A stretch of 40,960 nucleotides of DNA, from assembly GCF_003852515.1 (NCBI RefSeq), contig NZ_QAJK01000137.1:1-40960 (forward strand), given 5' to 3'. The notes below the pieces were generated by a model that searched no databases, was not told the DNA's origin, and worked only from the letters and a program-made list of their open reading frames with translations. The translations under genes and the position numbers were made by a program. Each line of letters opens with the position of its first letter. Within the stretch, counting starts at the first letter, position 1. Source of the DNA: Variovorax sp. KBW07. Lineage in GTDB: Bacteria; Pseudomonadota; Gammaproteobacteria; Burkholderiales; Burkholderiaceae_C. Below are positions 8,556 to 16,985 of this stretch, in pieces.

Positions 8556-9566
8556 ATGGAAACGGTTCAGGTCGCCCTTTGGGTGGTGATAGTGCTGGTC
8601 GCGCTGGCGATCCTGTTCGACTTCATGAACGGGTTCCACGACGCCGCCAATTCGATCGCAACGGTGGTTTCCACCGGCGTGCTCAAGCCCGGGCAGGCCG
8701 TGGTGTTCGCCGCCTTCTTCAACCTGATTGCGATCTTCATCTTTCACCTGAGCGTGGCGGCCACTGTGGGCAAGGGCATTGCCCATCCCGGCGTGGTCGA
8801 TGTGCATGTGGTGTTCGGTGCGCTCATTGGCGCCATCAGCTGGAACCTCGTGACCTGGTACTACGGCATTCCGAGCAGTTCCTCGCATGCGCTGATCGGC
8901 GGCATCGTGGGCGCTGTGATCGCAAAGACGGGCACGAGCGGGTTGGTGGCCTCGGGCATCTGGAAGACGGTGGCCTTCATCTTCGTGTCGCCGCTGCTGG
9001 GCTTCCTGCTGGGCTCGATGATGATGGTCGTGGTGGCCTGGGGCTTCCGGCGTGCCACGCCTTCGCGCGTCGACCGCTGGTTCCGGCGGCTGCAGCTGGT
9101 TTCGGCCGGTGCCTACAGCCTGGGCCACGGCGGCAATGATGCGCAGAAGACCATCGGCATCATCTGGATGCTGCTCATTGCAACCGGCTACGCCTCGGCT
9201 GCTGACGCGGCGCCGCCGAGCTGGGTCATCATCAGCTGCTACGCCGCGATTGCGCTGGGCACCATGTTCGGCGGCTGGCGCATCGTGAAGACGATGGGCC
9301 AGAAAATCACCAAGCTCAAGCCCGTCGGCGGTTTCTGCGCCGAGACGGGCGGCGCGCTGACGCTGTTCCTGGCGACGGCGCTGGGCATTCCGGTGTCGAC
9401 CACCCACACCATCACCGGGGCCATCGTCGGCGTGGGGGCCACGCAGCGCGCGAGTGCGGTGCGCTGGGGCGTGGCGGGCAACATCGTGTGGGCGTGGATC
9501 TTCACGATCCCGGCCTCGGCCTTCGTGGCCGCGATCGCCTACTGGATCAGCATGCAGCTGTTCTGA
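8556..9566 (+). CDS. pit: Low-affinity inorganic phosphate transporter, Pit family
   Basis: A 336-residue inner-membrane symporter taking up metal-phosphate with protons. The inverted duplicated family signatures are present: DFMNGFHDAANSIATV near residue 24 and GHGGNDAQKTIGI near residue 190, each in a half with several hydrophobic spans. Signal-like SSSHALIGG and STTHTITGAIVG repeats also mark the two halves. It is cotranscribed with the DUF47 gene. The length is at the short end for bacterial Pit, as in other DUF47-linked members. Confidence 0.94.
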   Translation: METVQVALWVVIVLVALAILFDFMNGFHDAANSIATVVSTGVLKPGQAVVFAAFFNLIAIFIFHLSVAATVGKGIAHPGVVDVHVVFGALIGAISWNLVTWYYGIPSSSSHALIGGIVGAVIAKTGTSGLVASGIWKTVAFIFVSPLLGFLLGSMMMVVVAWGFRRATPSRVDRWFRRLQLVSAGAYSLGHGGNDAQKTIGIIWMLLIATGYASAADAAPPSWVIISCYAAIALGTMFGGWRIVKTMGQKITKLKPVGGFCAETGGALTLFLATALGIPVSTTHTITGAIVGVGATQRASAVRWGVAGNIVWAWIFTIPASAFVAAIAYWISMQLF

Positions 9567-9587
9567 GGCCTGGGCGCCCGCCGAGGC

Positions 9588-10034
9588 TTACTGCGAGATC
9601 TTCCGGCCTTCTTCGATCTGGTGCTCGAAGTAGCGCTGGAAGCTGAACACGATGCTGGCCATCAGGATCGTGCTGCCGAAGAAAAGCGACAGCACCACGG
9701 CGCCGATGGTGAACCAGTTCGTCTGCCCCGGTTTTGCATCCGCCGGTGCGGCCGTGTTGAAGCGCGCATTCCACTTCTCCGGCGTCATGAGGCCATAGAC
9801 GATGGCCATCAGCGCGCAGCCCGCGATGGTGAAGCCCAGCAGCGGAATCAGCGCCCAGCTCAGGCCGTCGTCCACGCCGTACATGCGCACGCGCTCGATG
9901 CCGTAGATGCCCAGTGCCGTGGGAATGGGCAGCAGCCAGCCGAGCCAGTCGCCCATGCCGCGCAGGTAGAAGCGGTGCAGCCCGAACGGGCCGCCCAGGA
10001 AGGAAAGCCAGGCTGCGGTAGTTTTGTTTTTCAT
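9588..10034 (-). CDS. TM2-domain-like membrane protein
   Basis: A 148-residue protein beginning MKNKTTAAWLSFLGGPFGLHRFYLRG, the look of a TM2/NINE-type domain (two membrane spans joined by a short turn, with a Gly/His/Arg/Phe/Tyr motif). There are about three to four hydrophobic segments in total, including one near residue 110. Its role is unknown. The start at 10034 is chosen because it overlaps the stop of the acetyltransferase gene by ATGA; the longer frame is acetyltransferase shadow. It converges on pit with a 21-base gap. Confidence 0.8.
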   Translation of the reverse strand: MKNKTTAAWLSFLGGPFGLHRFYLRGMGDWLGWLLPIPTALGIYGIERVRMYGVDDGLSWALIPLLGFTIAGCALMAIVYGLMTPEKWNARFNTAAPADAKPGQTNWFTIGAVVLSLFFGSTILMASIVFSFQRYFEHQIEEGRKISQ

Positions 10035-10555
10035 TCGGGTTTTGTCGTGCTGCCTTCGCCAAGCACCTTTTCCATCAGGACCACGTCGCGCCATTCTCCG
10101 AATTTCCAGCCGCAATCCTTCAGTACACCTACGTGAGTGAAGCCCTGGCTGCGGTGCACGCCGACCGAGCCGGCGTTGGCCGAATCGCCGATCACCGCGA
10201 TGAGCTTGCGAACCCCGACGGCTTCGGCGGCCTGCGAGAGCGATGCCAGCAGCTTGGCACCCAGACCCTTGCCGCGTGCTGACTCCGACATGTAGATCGA
10301 GTCTTCGGCCGAAAAACGATAGGCCGGGCGCGGCTTGAACCAGTTGCAGTAGGCAAATCCCAGCACCTGGCCATCTTCTTCCGCGACCAGGTAGGGCAGG
10401 TTCTTGCCGAGCACGTCGGCGCGGCGGGCGGCCATGTCGGCGGCGGAGGGCGCCTCGGTCTCGAAAGTGCCCGTGCCGTGCTGCACGTGGTGGGCGTAGA
10501 TGGCCGTGATGGCTGCAACGTCTTCGTCGCGGCTGGGGCGGATGGTGAGGGGCAT
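10031..10555 (-). CDS. GNAT family N-acetyltransferase (phosphinothricin acetyltransferase-like)
   Basis: A 174-residue GCN5-related acetyltransferase of the PAT/MddA branch. It begins MPLTIRPSRDEDVAAITAIY; acetyl-CoA-binding motif A is visible as SESARGKGLGAKLL, followed by VGVRKLIAVIGDSANAGSV and the strongly conserved LHR-SQGF type segment (here VHRSQGFTHVGVL) and GWKFGEW. Relatives acetylate phosphinothricin, methionine sulfone/sulfoximine or related amino acids. The long open frame upstream is not protein-like; ATG 10555 fits the family start. First gene of a two-gene operon with the membrane protein. Confidence 0.9.
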   Translation of the reverse strand: MPLTIRPSRDEDVAAITAIYAHHVQHGTGTFETEAPSAADMAARRADVLGKNLPYLVAEEDGQVLGFAYCNWFKPRPAYRFSAEDSIYMSESARGKGLGAKLLASLSQAAEAVGVRKLIAVIGDSANAGSVGVHRSQGFTHVGVLKDCGWKFGEWRDVVLMEKVLGEGSTTKPE

Positions 10556-10610
10556 GCGGTGGAAGAAAAGAGACGGAAGGAGACGAAAAAAGACGGCGCG
10601 GGGCCGAAAA

Positions 10611-10639
10611 TTCGGAGAAATCGCCGAGCGGGCTATAAT
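10611..10639 (+). promoter_or_regulatory. Promoter of the rpsP operon
   Basis: A perfect TATAAT at 10634-10639, 17 bases after TTCGGA (10611-10616, weak -35). The discriminator and start region that follow are GC-rich (CGCAGGC), as in promoters under stringent control. It gives a leader of about 115 bases before rpsP. The 14 bases ATAATCGCAGGCTT recur in front of the DEAD-box helicase gene. Confidence 0.7.
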
Positions 10640-10759
10640 CGCAGGCTTTTCAGCGTGTCGCTGGCCGGGTGGCCATGTCGCGTGTCTCGACGCTGGAAGA
10701 ACATTGTGAGCGGGCCTCTTTCTCATCCAACTGGCTCGCTGACCACCCAAGGATAAATC

Positions 10760-11023
10760 ATGGTCGTCATTCGACTTTCCCGCGGCGGCTCCAAAGGCCG
10801 TCCTTTCTTCAACATCGTCGTGTCGGACAAGCGTGTTCGCCGCGATGGCCGTTTCATCGAGCGCCTGGGTTTCTACAACCCGACCGCCAAGGAAAACGAA
10901 GAAAGCATCCGCATTGCTCAAGACCGCCTGACCTACTGGAAGAGCGTTGGCGCGCAAGCCTCGCCCACGGTCCTGCGCCTGATCAAGCAAGCTGCAGCCG
11001 CAGCCCCCAAGGCGGCGGCCTAA
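10760..11023 (+). CDS. rpsP: 30S ribosomal protein S16
   Basis: An 87-residue small-subunit protein, first gene of the usual rpsP-rimM-trmD operon. The start [20 protein letters not shown] is the family signature, followed by [14 protein letters not shown]. The Ala-rich tail is typical of betaproteobacterial S16. AAGGA lies six bases upstream of the start codon. Complete. Confidence 0.98.
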   Translation: MVVIRLSRGGSKGRPFFNIVVSDKRVRRDGRFIERLGFYNPTAKENEESIRIAQDRLTYWKSVGAQASPTVLRLIKQAAAAAPKAAA

Positions 11024-11039
11024 GCCGTCCAGCACGGCG

Positions 11040-11594
11040 ATGTTGCCGACACTCGAAGCCGCCGAATTGCCGGCGGATGCGATCGAGGTGGGGCGCATCG
11101 CCGATGCATGGGGCATCAAGGGCTGGTTCAAGGTCCTGCCCCACAGCGCCCAACCCGAGGCGCTTTTTTCTTCCAAGCGCTGGTTCCTGCAGGCTCCCGG
11201 AGCTGCTGCGAACACCGCTTTCCGGCTCGCGATCCGCGAAGCCAAAGAACATTCCGACAGCATCGTCGCTTCGTCCGAAGACGTGCCTGACCGCAATGCG
11301 GCCGAGGCTCTGCGCGGCGCGCGCATCTTCGTGCCGCGCTCGAGCTTTCCCACGGCCAGCGTCGACGAGTACTACTGGGTCGACCTGATCGGCCTGTCGG
11401 TCGTCAACCGCGAAGGCGTGGTGCTCGGCACCGTGCGCGAGTTGCTCGCCACCGGCCCGCAGACCACGCTGGTGCTGGCGGCCGAAGAAGACGGCAAGGC
11501 CATCGAACGCATGGTGCCCTTCGTCTCGGTCTTCGTCGACAAGGTCGACCTGCCCGGCCGGCTCATCACGGTCGACTGGCAACCCGATTACTGA
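11040..11594 (+). CDS. rimM: Ribosome maturation factor RimM
   Basis: A 184-residue 16S rRNA processing factor that binds S19 and assists 30S head assembly. The N-terminal RimM domain shows [16 protein letters not shown]; the C-terminal PRC-barrel-like domain shows [17 protein letters not shown] and ends with the acidic/hydrophobic strand [22 protein letters not shown]. It sits 16 bases after rpsP and 34 bases before trmD in the standard order. Confidence 0.96.
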   Translation: MLPTLEAAELPADAIEVGRIADAWGIKGWFKVLPHSAQPEALFSSKRWFLQAPGAAANTAFRLAIREAKEHSDSIVASSEDVPDRNAAEALRGARIFVPRSSFPTASVDEYYWVDLIGLSVVNREGVVLGTVRELLATGPQTTLVLAAEEDGKAIERMVPFVSVFVDKVDLPGRLITVDWQPDY

Positions 11595-11628
11595 TTCCGC
11601 CCCAAAGGGCATTAAGGGCATTGCGCGC

Positions 11629-12375
11629 ATGCGCTTCGACGTCCTCACGCTGTTTCCCGAACTGTTCGCGCCTTTCATGGCCAGCGGCGTGACGCGCCGT
11701 GCCTACGAATCGAAGCAGGTCGAGGTCGTGCTGTGGAATCCGCGCGATTTTGCGCAGGGCAACTACAAGCGCGTGGACGACCGTCCCTTCGGCGGCGGCC
11801 CCGGCATGGTCATGATGGCCGAGCCGCTCACCGCTTGTCTCGATGCGGCGTTGGCCGCGCGCGGGGCGCAGGCGCCGGTCGTGCTGTTTTCGCCCATCGG
11901 CGAGGCGCTGCGCCACGAGGCGGTCGAAAAGTGGTCGGCCAGCGAGGGCGCGGTGCTGGTGTGCGGCCGCTATGAAGGCATCGACCAGCGCTTCATCGAC
12001 GCGCGCGTCACCCACCAGATCAGCCTTGGCGATTTCGTGCTCTCCGGCGGCGAGATCGCCGCCATGGCGCTGCTCGATGCCGTGGCCCGGCTGCAGCCCG
12101 GCGTGCTCGGCGACGAGGCCAGTCACGTACAAGACAGCTTCAATCCCGCGCTCGACGGCCTGCTCGATTGCCCGCACTACACGCGACCCGAGCAGTGGAA
12201 CGGGCAGGGCGTTCCAGCGCCGCTGCTCTCGGGCCACCACGCGCAGATCGAGCGCTGGCGCCGCGACCAACGGCTGGCCATGACGGCCGCCCGGCGCCCC
12301 GACCTCATCGACGCAGCCCGTGCTGCCGGCCGCCTGGACAAGGCCGATGAGACGGCGCTGAAAAAAAAGCTATAA
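11629..12375 (+). CDS. trmD: tRNA (guanine-37-N1)-methyltransferase
   Basis: A 248-residue SPOUT methyltransferase forming m1G37 in tRNAs, needed to prevent +1 frameshifting. Signatures: [37 protein letters not shown] and [11 protein letters not shown], the last forming part of the trefoil knot that binds S-adenosylmethionine. The gene ends in LKKKL with an A8 run; its stop codon overlaps a TATAAT that may serve rplS. Confidence 0.97.
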   Translation: MRFDVLTLFPELFAPFMASGVTRRAYESKQVEVVLWNPRDFAQGNYKRVDDRPFGGGPGMVMMAEPLTACLDAALAARGAQAPVVLFSPIGEALRHEAVEKWSASEGAVLVCGRYEGIDQRFIDARVTHQISLGDFVLSGGEIAAMALLDAVARLQPGVLGDEASHVQDSFNPALDGLLDCPHYTRPEQWNGQGVPAPLLSGHHAQIERWRRDQRLAMTAARRPDLIDAARAAGRLDKADETALKKKL

Positions 12376-12376
12376 T
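12371..12376 (+). promoter_or_regulatory. Possible internal promoter (-10) for rplS
   Basis: TATAAT overlaps the trmD stop codon and is followed by CTCGGGCTC, similar to the sequence after the rpsP -10. No good -35 is seen at 17 bases (TGAGAC). The 110-base gap before rplS, longer than the other gaps in the operon, supports an extra promoter or leader. Confidence 0.5.
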
Positions 12377-12485
12377 CTCGGGCTCCCCGATCCTCTGCCC
12401 GGCCGCGCCTGGCCTTTTTCCACCCCGGTGGTCAAAACCAACGGCGCCTTTTGTGTAGCCCGACACGATCGAATATCAGGAAATC

Positions 12486-12863
12486 ATGAACCTCATCGAA
12501 ACCCTCGAGCAGGAAGAAATCGCCCGCCTCGGCAAGAAGATCCCCGATTTCATGCCCGGTGACACGGTCATCGTCAGCGTGAGCGTCGTCGAAGGCACCC
12601 GCAAGCGCGTGCAGGCCTACGAAGGCGTCGTGATCGCCAAGCGCAACCGTGGCCTCAACAGCGGCTTCACCGTGCGCAAGATCTCCAGCGGCGAAGGCGT
12701 GGAGCGTACGTTCCAGACCTACAGCCCGCTGATCGCCGGCATCGAAGTCAAGCGTCGTGGCGATGTGCGCCGCGCCAAGCTGTACTACCTGCGCGAACGC
12801 AGCGGTCGTTCGGCACGCATCAAGGAAAAGCTGCCGAGCAAGTCGACGGCTGCTGCAAAGTAA
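12486..12863 (+). CDS. rplS: 50S ribosomal protein L19
   Basis: A 125-residue large-subunit protein at the subunit interface. Begins [15 protein letters not shown] and contains [27 protein letters not shown] and the family block [12 protein letters not shown], then [18 protein letters not shown]. Ends with a short Lys/Ser tail. A Rho-independent terminator follows. Confidence 0.98.
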   Translation: MNLIETLEQEEIARLGKKIPDFMPGDTVIVSVSVVEGTRKRVQAYEGVVIAKRNRGLNSGFTVRKISSGEGVERTFQTYSPLIAGIEVKRRGDVRRAKLYYLRERSGRSARIKEKLPSKSTAAAK

Positions 12864-12884
12864 GCAGCCTGCCTGTCGTGCAAG

Positions 12885-12910
12885 AAAAGCCGCCGCTCTG
12901 GCGGCTTTTT
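12885..12910 (+). terminator. Rho-independent terminator after rplS
   Basis: Stem AAAGCCGCC with loop GCTCT and GGCGGCTTT, followed by further Ts. It lies 23 bases after the rplS stop and closes the ribosomal operon. Confidence 0.9.
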
Positions 12911-13013
12911 GCATTGGTGCTTCGCACAAAAGACAGCGTCACTTTTTTACGCTCTACTCCCTCTACCCCCTGAACGGCCAACGCATCTCTTGACCACATC
13001 CTCCGCCCCCACC

Positions 13014-13733
13014 ATGCAATCCGTGCCCCTCGAACCCGTCAATGCCGTGGTCCCGCCCACGCTGCTGCAGTTCGATCCGCGCGAGGCGCCCTGGGTGGAC
13101 GGCAGCGATGGTCTGCCGGCGGTGTCGCCCACGCAACTGGCGGCGCAGGCGCTGCGTGCACGCTTTGCCACGCCTCCGGAGTGGACGCCCGAGCTGCGCC
13201 GCGAACCGCGAATGATCGACCGTGCGCCGGCGCAAGCGGCCGTGCTGGTGCCGATCGTGCAACGCCCGCAGGGGGCGACCGTGCTGCTGACCGAGCGCAC
13301 CACGCACCTGTCGAACCATTCGGGGCAGGTGGCGTTTCCGGGTGGCCGCGTCGACCCCGAAGACGCCAACATCGCCGCCGCCGCATTGCGCGAGGCATGG
13401 GAAGAGGTGGGCCTTTCGGCGCAGTTCATCGAGGTGCTGGGCAGCCTTCCGACCTACACCACGGTGACCTCGTTCATCGTCACGCCCGTGGTCGCGCTGG
13501 TGCGGCCCGACTTCGAGCTCACCATCAACCCCTATGAAGTGGCGCAGGCCTTCGAGGTGCCGCTGGCCTGGTTGATGGACCCCGCCAACCATCGCCGCCA
13601 TGCCGTGAGCGCCACCGACGGCCGCAAGCGCGAGTGGTATTCCATGCCCTACCAGGACGGACCCGACGAGCGCTTCGTGTGGGGTGCGACCGCCGGCATG
13701 CTGCGCAATCTCTATCGTTTCCTCGCCGCTTGA
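13014..13733 (+). CDS. Nudix hydrolase, CoA pyrophosphatase type (NudL-like)
   Basis: A 239-residue cytosolic hydrolase likely cleaving CoA or its derivatives to 4'-phosphopantetheine and 3',5'-ADP. The UPF0035 motif characteristic of CoA pyrophosphatases is seen as LLTERTTHLSNHSGQVAFPGG, slightly varied, directly joined to the Nudix box GGRVDPED...AALREAWEEVGL. ATG 13014 (MQSVPLEPV) is chosen; TTG 12990 is an in-frame alternative, and the ATG at 12909 would start inside the rplS terminator. No strong ribosome-binding site marks any of them. Confidence 0.9.
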   Translation: MQSVPLEPVNAVVPPTLLQFDPREAPWVDGSDGLPAVSPTQLAAQALRARFATPPEWTPELRREPRMIDRAPAQAAVLVPIVQRPQGATVLLTERTTHLSNHSGQVAFPGGRVDPEDANIAAAALREAWEEVGLSAQFIEVLGSLPTYTTVTSFIVTPVVALVRPDFELTINPYEVAQAFEVPLAWLMDPANHRRHAVSATDGRKREWYSMPYQDGPDERFVWGATAGMLRNLYRFLAA

Positions 13734-13738
13734 ACCGG

Positions 13739-13776
13739 GCCTGATTCAGGCTTGAATTCGGCCTGAACCTTCAGGC
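13739..13776. repeat. Two tandem hairpins built from the same 6-7 base arm
   Basis: GCCTGA-T-TCAGGC (13739-13751) and GCCTGAA-CC-TTCAGGC (13761-13776) are separated by nine bases. The outer arms can also pair with each other, so alternative folds are possible. This fills most of the 63-base gap between the Nudix gene and the CobD-like gene. There is no T-tract, so it is not a standard terminator. Confidence 0.5.
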
Positions 13777-13796
13777 TCTCTCGCTATCATCGAAGG

Positions 13797-14798
13797 ATGA
13801 GCTTCTTTGCCATCCTGTGCGCGTTGCTGATCGAGCAGGTGCGCCCGCTGGGCCCGCGCAACCCCGTGTACGGCAGTGTTCTGGCGTGGACGCGCTGGAC
13901 CAGCCGCAACTTCGACGCGGGCAAGCCGCATCACGGATGGATTGCGTGGGGGCTCGCCGTGTTCCTGCCCACGCTCGTGGCGCTGGGTGTGCACTGGCTG
14001 CTGGTGCTCACGCTGGGCCTGCCGTTCGCGGTGCTATGGAGCATTGCGGTGCTCTACGTCACGCTGGGCTTTCGGCAATTCAGCCATCACTTCACCGACA
14101 TCCGTGATGCGCTCGACGAAGGCGATGAGCCGCTTGCGCGCTCGCTGCTCGCGCACTGGCAGGGCGTCGATGCGGCGGACCTGCCGCGCAGCGAAATCGT
14201 GCGCCACGTCATCGAGCATTCGGTCATCGCGGCGCATCGCCATGTGTTCGGCGTGCTGGCCTGGTTCTCGGTGATCGCGGCCATCGGCCTCGGGCCGGCG
14301 GGCGCGGTGTTCTATCGCATGAGCGAATTCGTCTCGCGCTACTGGGCCCACAAGAACGGCGCCGCGGTGCAGCCCTCGAGCGAGTCGGTGCAGCAAGCCG
14401 CCGACAGCGCCTGGCACGCCATCGACTGGCTGCCCGCGCGCATCACGGCGCTGGGCTTTGCCGTGGTCGGCAGTTTCGAAGAAGCGATCGACTGCTGGCG
14501 CAACGACGCGCGGCGTTTCCCGAACGAGAACGACGGCGTGATCCTGGCGGCCACCTCCGGCGCGGTGAATGTGCGCCTGGGCGGCGGCTCGCTGAGCCCC
14601 ATCCCGACGCTCGACCCTTTGTCGCGCGCCCAGGCCGGTGAATCCATCGCCGATGGCCGGCCGCCGGACAGCGGCAGCACGCCGGGGCGCGAGCCCGAGC
14701 CCGGCCATCTGCGCAGCGTGGTCGGGCTGGTCTGGCGCTCGGTCGTGATGTGGATGGTGCTGCTGGCCTTGCTCACCCTCGCTCGCCTGCTCGGCTGA
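13797..14798 (+). CDS. CobD/CbiB family membrane protein
   Basis: A 333-residue membrane protein with about four to five hydrophobic segments, related to adenosylcobinamide-phosphate synthase (CobD/CbiB), which attaches aminopropanol during B12 synthesis. Seen: LIEQVRPLGPRNP near the start, QFSHHFTDIRDALDEGD, and the EAIDCWRNDARRFPNENDGVILAATSGAVNVRLGG region that matches the family's WRxxA...PN..G...A..AG..LGG pattern. No other cobalamin gene is nearby, and betaproteobacterial members at this location are usually of unproven function. A Gly/Pro/Asp-rich loop separates the last span. Confidence 0.85.
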   Translation: MSFFAILCALLIEQVRPLGPRNPVYGSVLAWTRWTSRNFDAGKPHHGWIAWGLAVFLPTLVALGVHWLLVLTLGLPFAVLWSIAVLYVTLGFRQFSHHFTDIRDALDEGDEPLARSLLAHWQGVDAADLPRSEIVRHVIEHSVIAAHRHVFGVLAWFSVIAAIGLGPAGAVFYRMSEFVSRYWAHKNGAAVQPSSESVQQAADSAWHAIDWLPARITALGFAVVGSFEEAIDCWRNDARRFPNENDGVILAATSGAVNVRLGGGSLSPIPTLDPLSRAQAGESIADGRPPDSGSTPGREPEPGHLRSVVGLVWRSVVMWMVLLALLTLARLLG

Positions 14799-14820
14799 GC
14801 GGCAAGCGCAGGGGAACGCC

Positions 14821-15912
14821 ATGTCCGACAACACCACCGCAGTGCCGGTCTTCTGGAGTCCGCGCATCGGCGCGCTCGAACCGTACGTGCCCGGCGAGCA
14901 GCCGCGCATCGCAAACCTCGTCAAGCTCAACACCAACGAGAACCCGTACCCGCCGTCGCCGGACGCCGTCGAAGCGATCCAGCGCGCGGCCGCGAACGGC
15001 CTCGAGCGCTACCCCGATCCCACGTCGCTCGCGCTGCGTGAAGCCGTGGCCCGCCGGCATGGCCTGCAGGCCGACCAGGTCTTCGCGGGCAACGGTTCCG
15101 ACGAAGTGCTCGCGCACGCCTTCTTCGCTTTCTTCCAGCAGGCCGAGCCGCTGCTGATGCCCGACGTCAGCTACAGCTTCTACAAGGTCTACGCCCAGCT
15201 CTACGGCATCGCCTGCGAACTGCAGCCGGTCGACGAGGGCTTGCGCATCGATGTCGATGGCCTCGCGGCCAGGGCCCGGTCGGGCTGCGGCGGCATCGTG
15301 CTCGCGAATCCGAACGCGCCCACCGGCATCGGCCTGCCGTTGCCGCGCATCGAGCAATTGCTCCAGGCTTGCCCCGACCGCGTGGTGCTGGTCGACGAGG
15401 CCTATGTCGATTTCGGCGGCCAGAGCGCATTGCCGCTGATCGGCAAGTACCCGAACCTGCTGGTGGTACACACCCTGTCCAAGTCGTTCGCGCTGGCCGG
15501 CCTGCGGGTCGGTTTTGCCTGCGGTCAGGCGCACCTGATCGATGCGCTGGTGCGCGTCAAGGACAGCTTCAATTCGTACCCGCTCGACAGGCTGGCCTCG
15601 GCCGGCGCCGTGGCGGCGCTTGGCGACGAGGCGTGGTTCAAGACCACCTGCGACAAGATCGCCGACACCCGCGAGGGGCTCAGCCTGCAACTCGAAGACC
15701 TGGGTTTCGAAGTGCTGCCCTCTCAAGCCAATTTCGTGTTTGCGCGGCATCCTCGGCGCGACGCGGCCGAGTTGGCGGCGCTGCTGCGCGAGCGCGCGGT
15801 GCTGGTGCGCCATTTCAAGCAGCCGCGCATTGCGGAGTACCTGCGCATCAGCATCGGCACGCGCGAACAATGCAGCGTGCTGGTGCGGTGCCTGCAGGAA
15901 ATTCTTGCCTGA
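14821..15912 (+). CDS. hisC: Histidinol-phosphate aminotransferase
   Basis: A 363-residue class I/II PLP enzyme converting imidazole-acetol phosphate and glutamate to histidinol phosphate. Seen: VKLNTNENPYPPSP (residues 34-47), NGSDEVLAHAF, NPNAPTGIGLP, VDEAYVDFGG, and the PLP lysine K221 in TLSKSFALAGLR. It is encoded apart from the main his operon, 22 bases after the CobD-like gene. Some aromatic aminotransferases share this fold, but the motif set is that of HisC. Confidence 0.93.
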   Translation: MSDNTTAVPVFWSPRIGALEPYVPGEQPRIANLVKLNTNENPYPPSPDAVEAIQRAAANGLERYPDPTSLALREAVARRHGLQADQVFAGNGSDEVLAHAFFAFFQQAEPLLMPDVSYSFYKVYAQLYGIACELQPVDEGLRIDVDGLAARARSGCGGIVLANPNAPTGIGLPLPRIEQLLQACPDRVVLVDEAYVDFGGQSALPLIGKYPNLLVVHTLSKSFALAGLRVGFACGQAHLIDALVRVKDSFNSYPLDRLASAGAVAALGDEAWFKTTCDKIADTREGLSLQLEDLGFEVLPSQANFVFARHPRRDAAELAALLRERAVLVRHFKQPRIAEYLRISIGTREQCSVLVRCLQEILA

Positions 15913-15947
15913 AACCCTTGCCTGAAATCCTCTAGGGAAGCTTGTCG

Positions 15948-16973
15948 ATGTCGACCATTCACACCGATCCGCGCGCCGTGGCGTGCGCAGCCTTCTGGCA
16001 AGCCTTGAGCGAACGGCTCGAGAGCCTGGGTGCCCTGTCGGGCCACGAACTGGTAGGGGCGCTGAACGAGCTGCTGCAGCCCTTCTTTCCGAATCTGGCC
16101 GCCGAAGTGCTGGGCGATCCGCCGGCCTTCACGCTGGTGCTGACGGCGCATGGCGCCGAAGACGATTTCGAGGACCTCATGGCGCTGGTGCAAAGCGCGC
16201 CCGCGTTGCCCCAGGTGCGAGTGGAGGCCTTCCGGCAGCGCATGCGCGAAGGTTTCAGCATGCGCATGAACGACTTCGAACTCGCCTGCTCGGACGTTCT
16301 CGTGAAGCACGAGCCCTACAGGGGGCAGGTGGCGCTGGAACTCGGCTTTGCCAAGCCCATTCCGATGGACATGCAGGACCACGCGCGCCACATGAGCCTG
16401 ATCATGCTTGACCACATCCTGGGCGAGTACGACTTTGCCGTGAAGGTCGGGCCTGTCGATCATGCAGAGGCCGATGCGCAGGCCGATTTCGATGGCGTGC
16501 CGCTCGATGAATTCGTGCCTCTGTTCGACGCATGCTGGCGCGAGGATCTTGGCCACACCGGCGTGTTCCCCGCTGGCGAGCATGACTGGTCGGGCCTGAC
16601 CGCCACGCGCGAGGCCGAGGACGGCAGCGAGGTCGAGGCGGTGGTCATGCGCAACGACGCCGCGAATGCGCTGCTCGGGCGTGCGGACCTGGGGCATCGG
16701 CTTTCGGCCGCCATTCCCGTCGAATCGGGTGAAGAGCTGGACGAGGCGCGCGTCTACGAAGACCGGCTCACCGCGCTGCTGCAGACGCACGGCGAGGGCT
16801 GCTGCACGCACGTCGTGCTCGAAGAGGGCGTTCGCACCGTCCACTTCCATGTGGCCAGCCCGGAGGCTGCCATTGCGCATGCGCAATCGCTTCAGGAAGA
16901 GTCGGAGTTGCCGGTCACGCTGGCCCTTGCCTTCGATCCGACCTGGAAGTCGTACCGCACCTGGTTGGCCTGA
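15948..16973 (+). CDS. Conserved protein of unknown function (possible DUF695-like C-terminus)
   Basis: A 341-residue acidic, soluble protein with no signal peptide or membrane span. ATG 15948 has AGGGAAG eight bases upstream; a TTG at 15942 is an alternative. The first 170 residues include a helical block and a segment about hydrophobic DHILGEYDFAVKVGPVDH that recurs in proteins annotated only as hypothetical. The last part, with EVYEDRL-like and EFP-type strands, loosely resembles DUF695/DUF4026-type domains of unknown role; I am not sure of that match. It lies between hisC and the convergent rsgA, 35 bases after hisC. Confidence 0.8.
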   Translation: MSTIHTDPRAVACAAFWQALSERLESLGALSGHELVGALNELLQPFFPNLAAEVLGDPPAFTLVLTAHGAEDDFEDLMALVQSAPALPQVRVEAFRQRMREGFSMRMNDFELACSDVLVKHEPYRGQVALELGFAKPIPMDMQDHARHMSLIMLDHILGEYDFAVKVGPVDHAEADAQADFDGVPLDEFVPLFDACWREDLGHTGVFPAGEHDWSGLTATREAEDGSEVEAVVMRNDAANALLGRADLGHRLSAAIPVESGEELDEARVYEDRLTALLQTHGEGCCTHVVLEEGVRTVHFHVASPEAAIAHAQSLQEESELPVTLALAFDPTWKSYRTWLA

Positions 16974-16985
16974 GCGCGGCCGGCC

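Noticed and set aside
13797-14798. Assigning cobD as a cobalamin synthesis gene
   Set aside because: Only family similarity is visible and no other cobalamin gene is nearby, so the symbol was not given.
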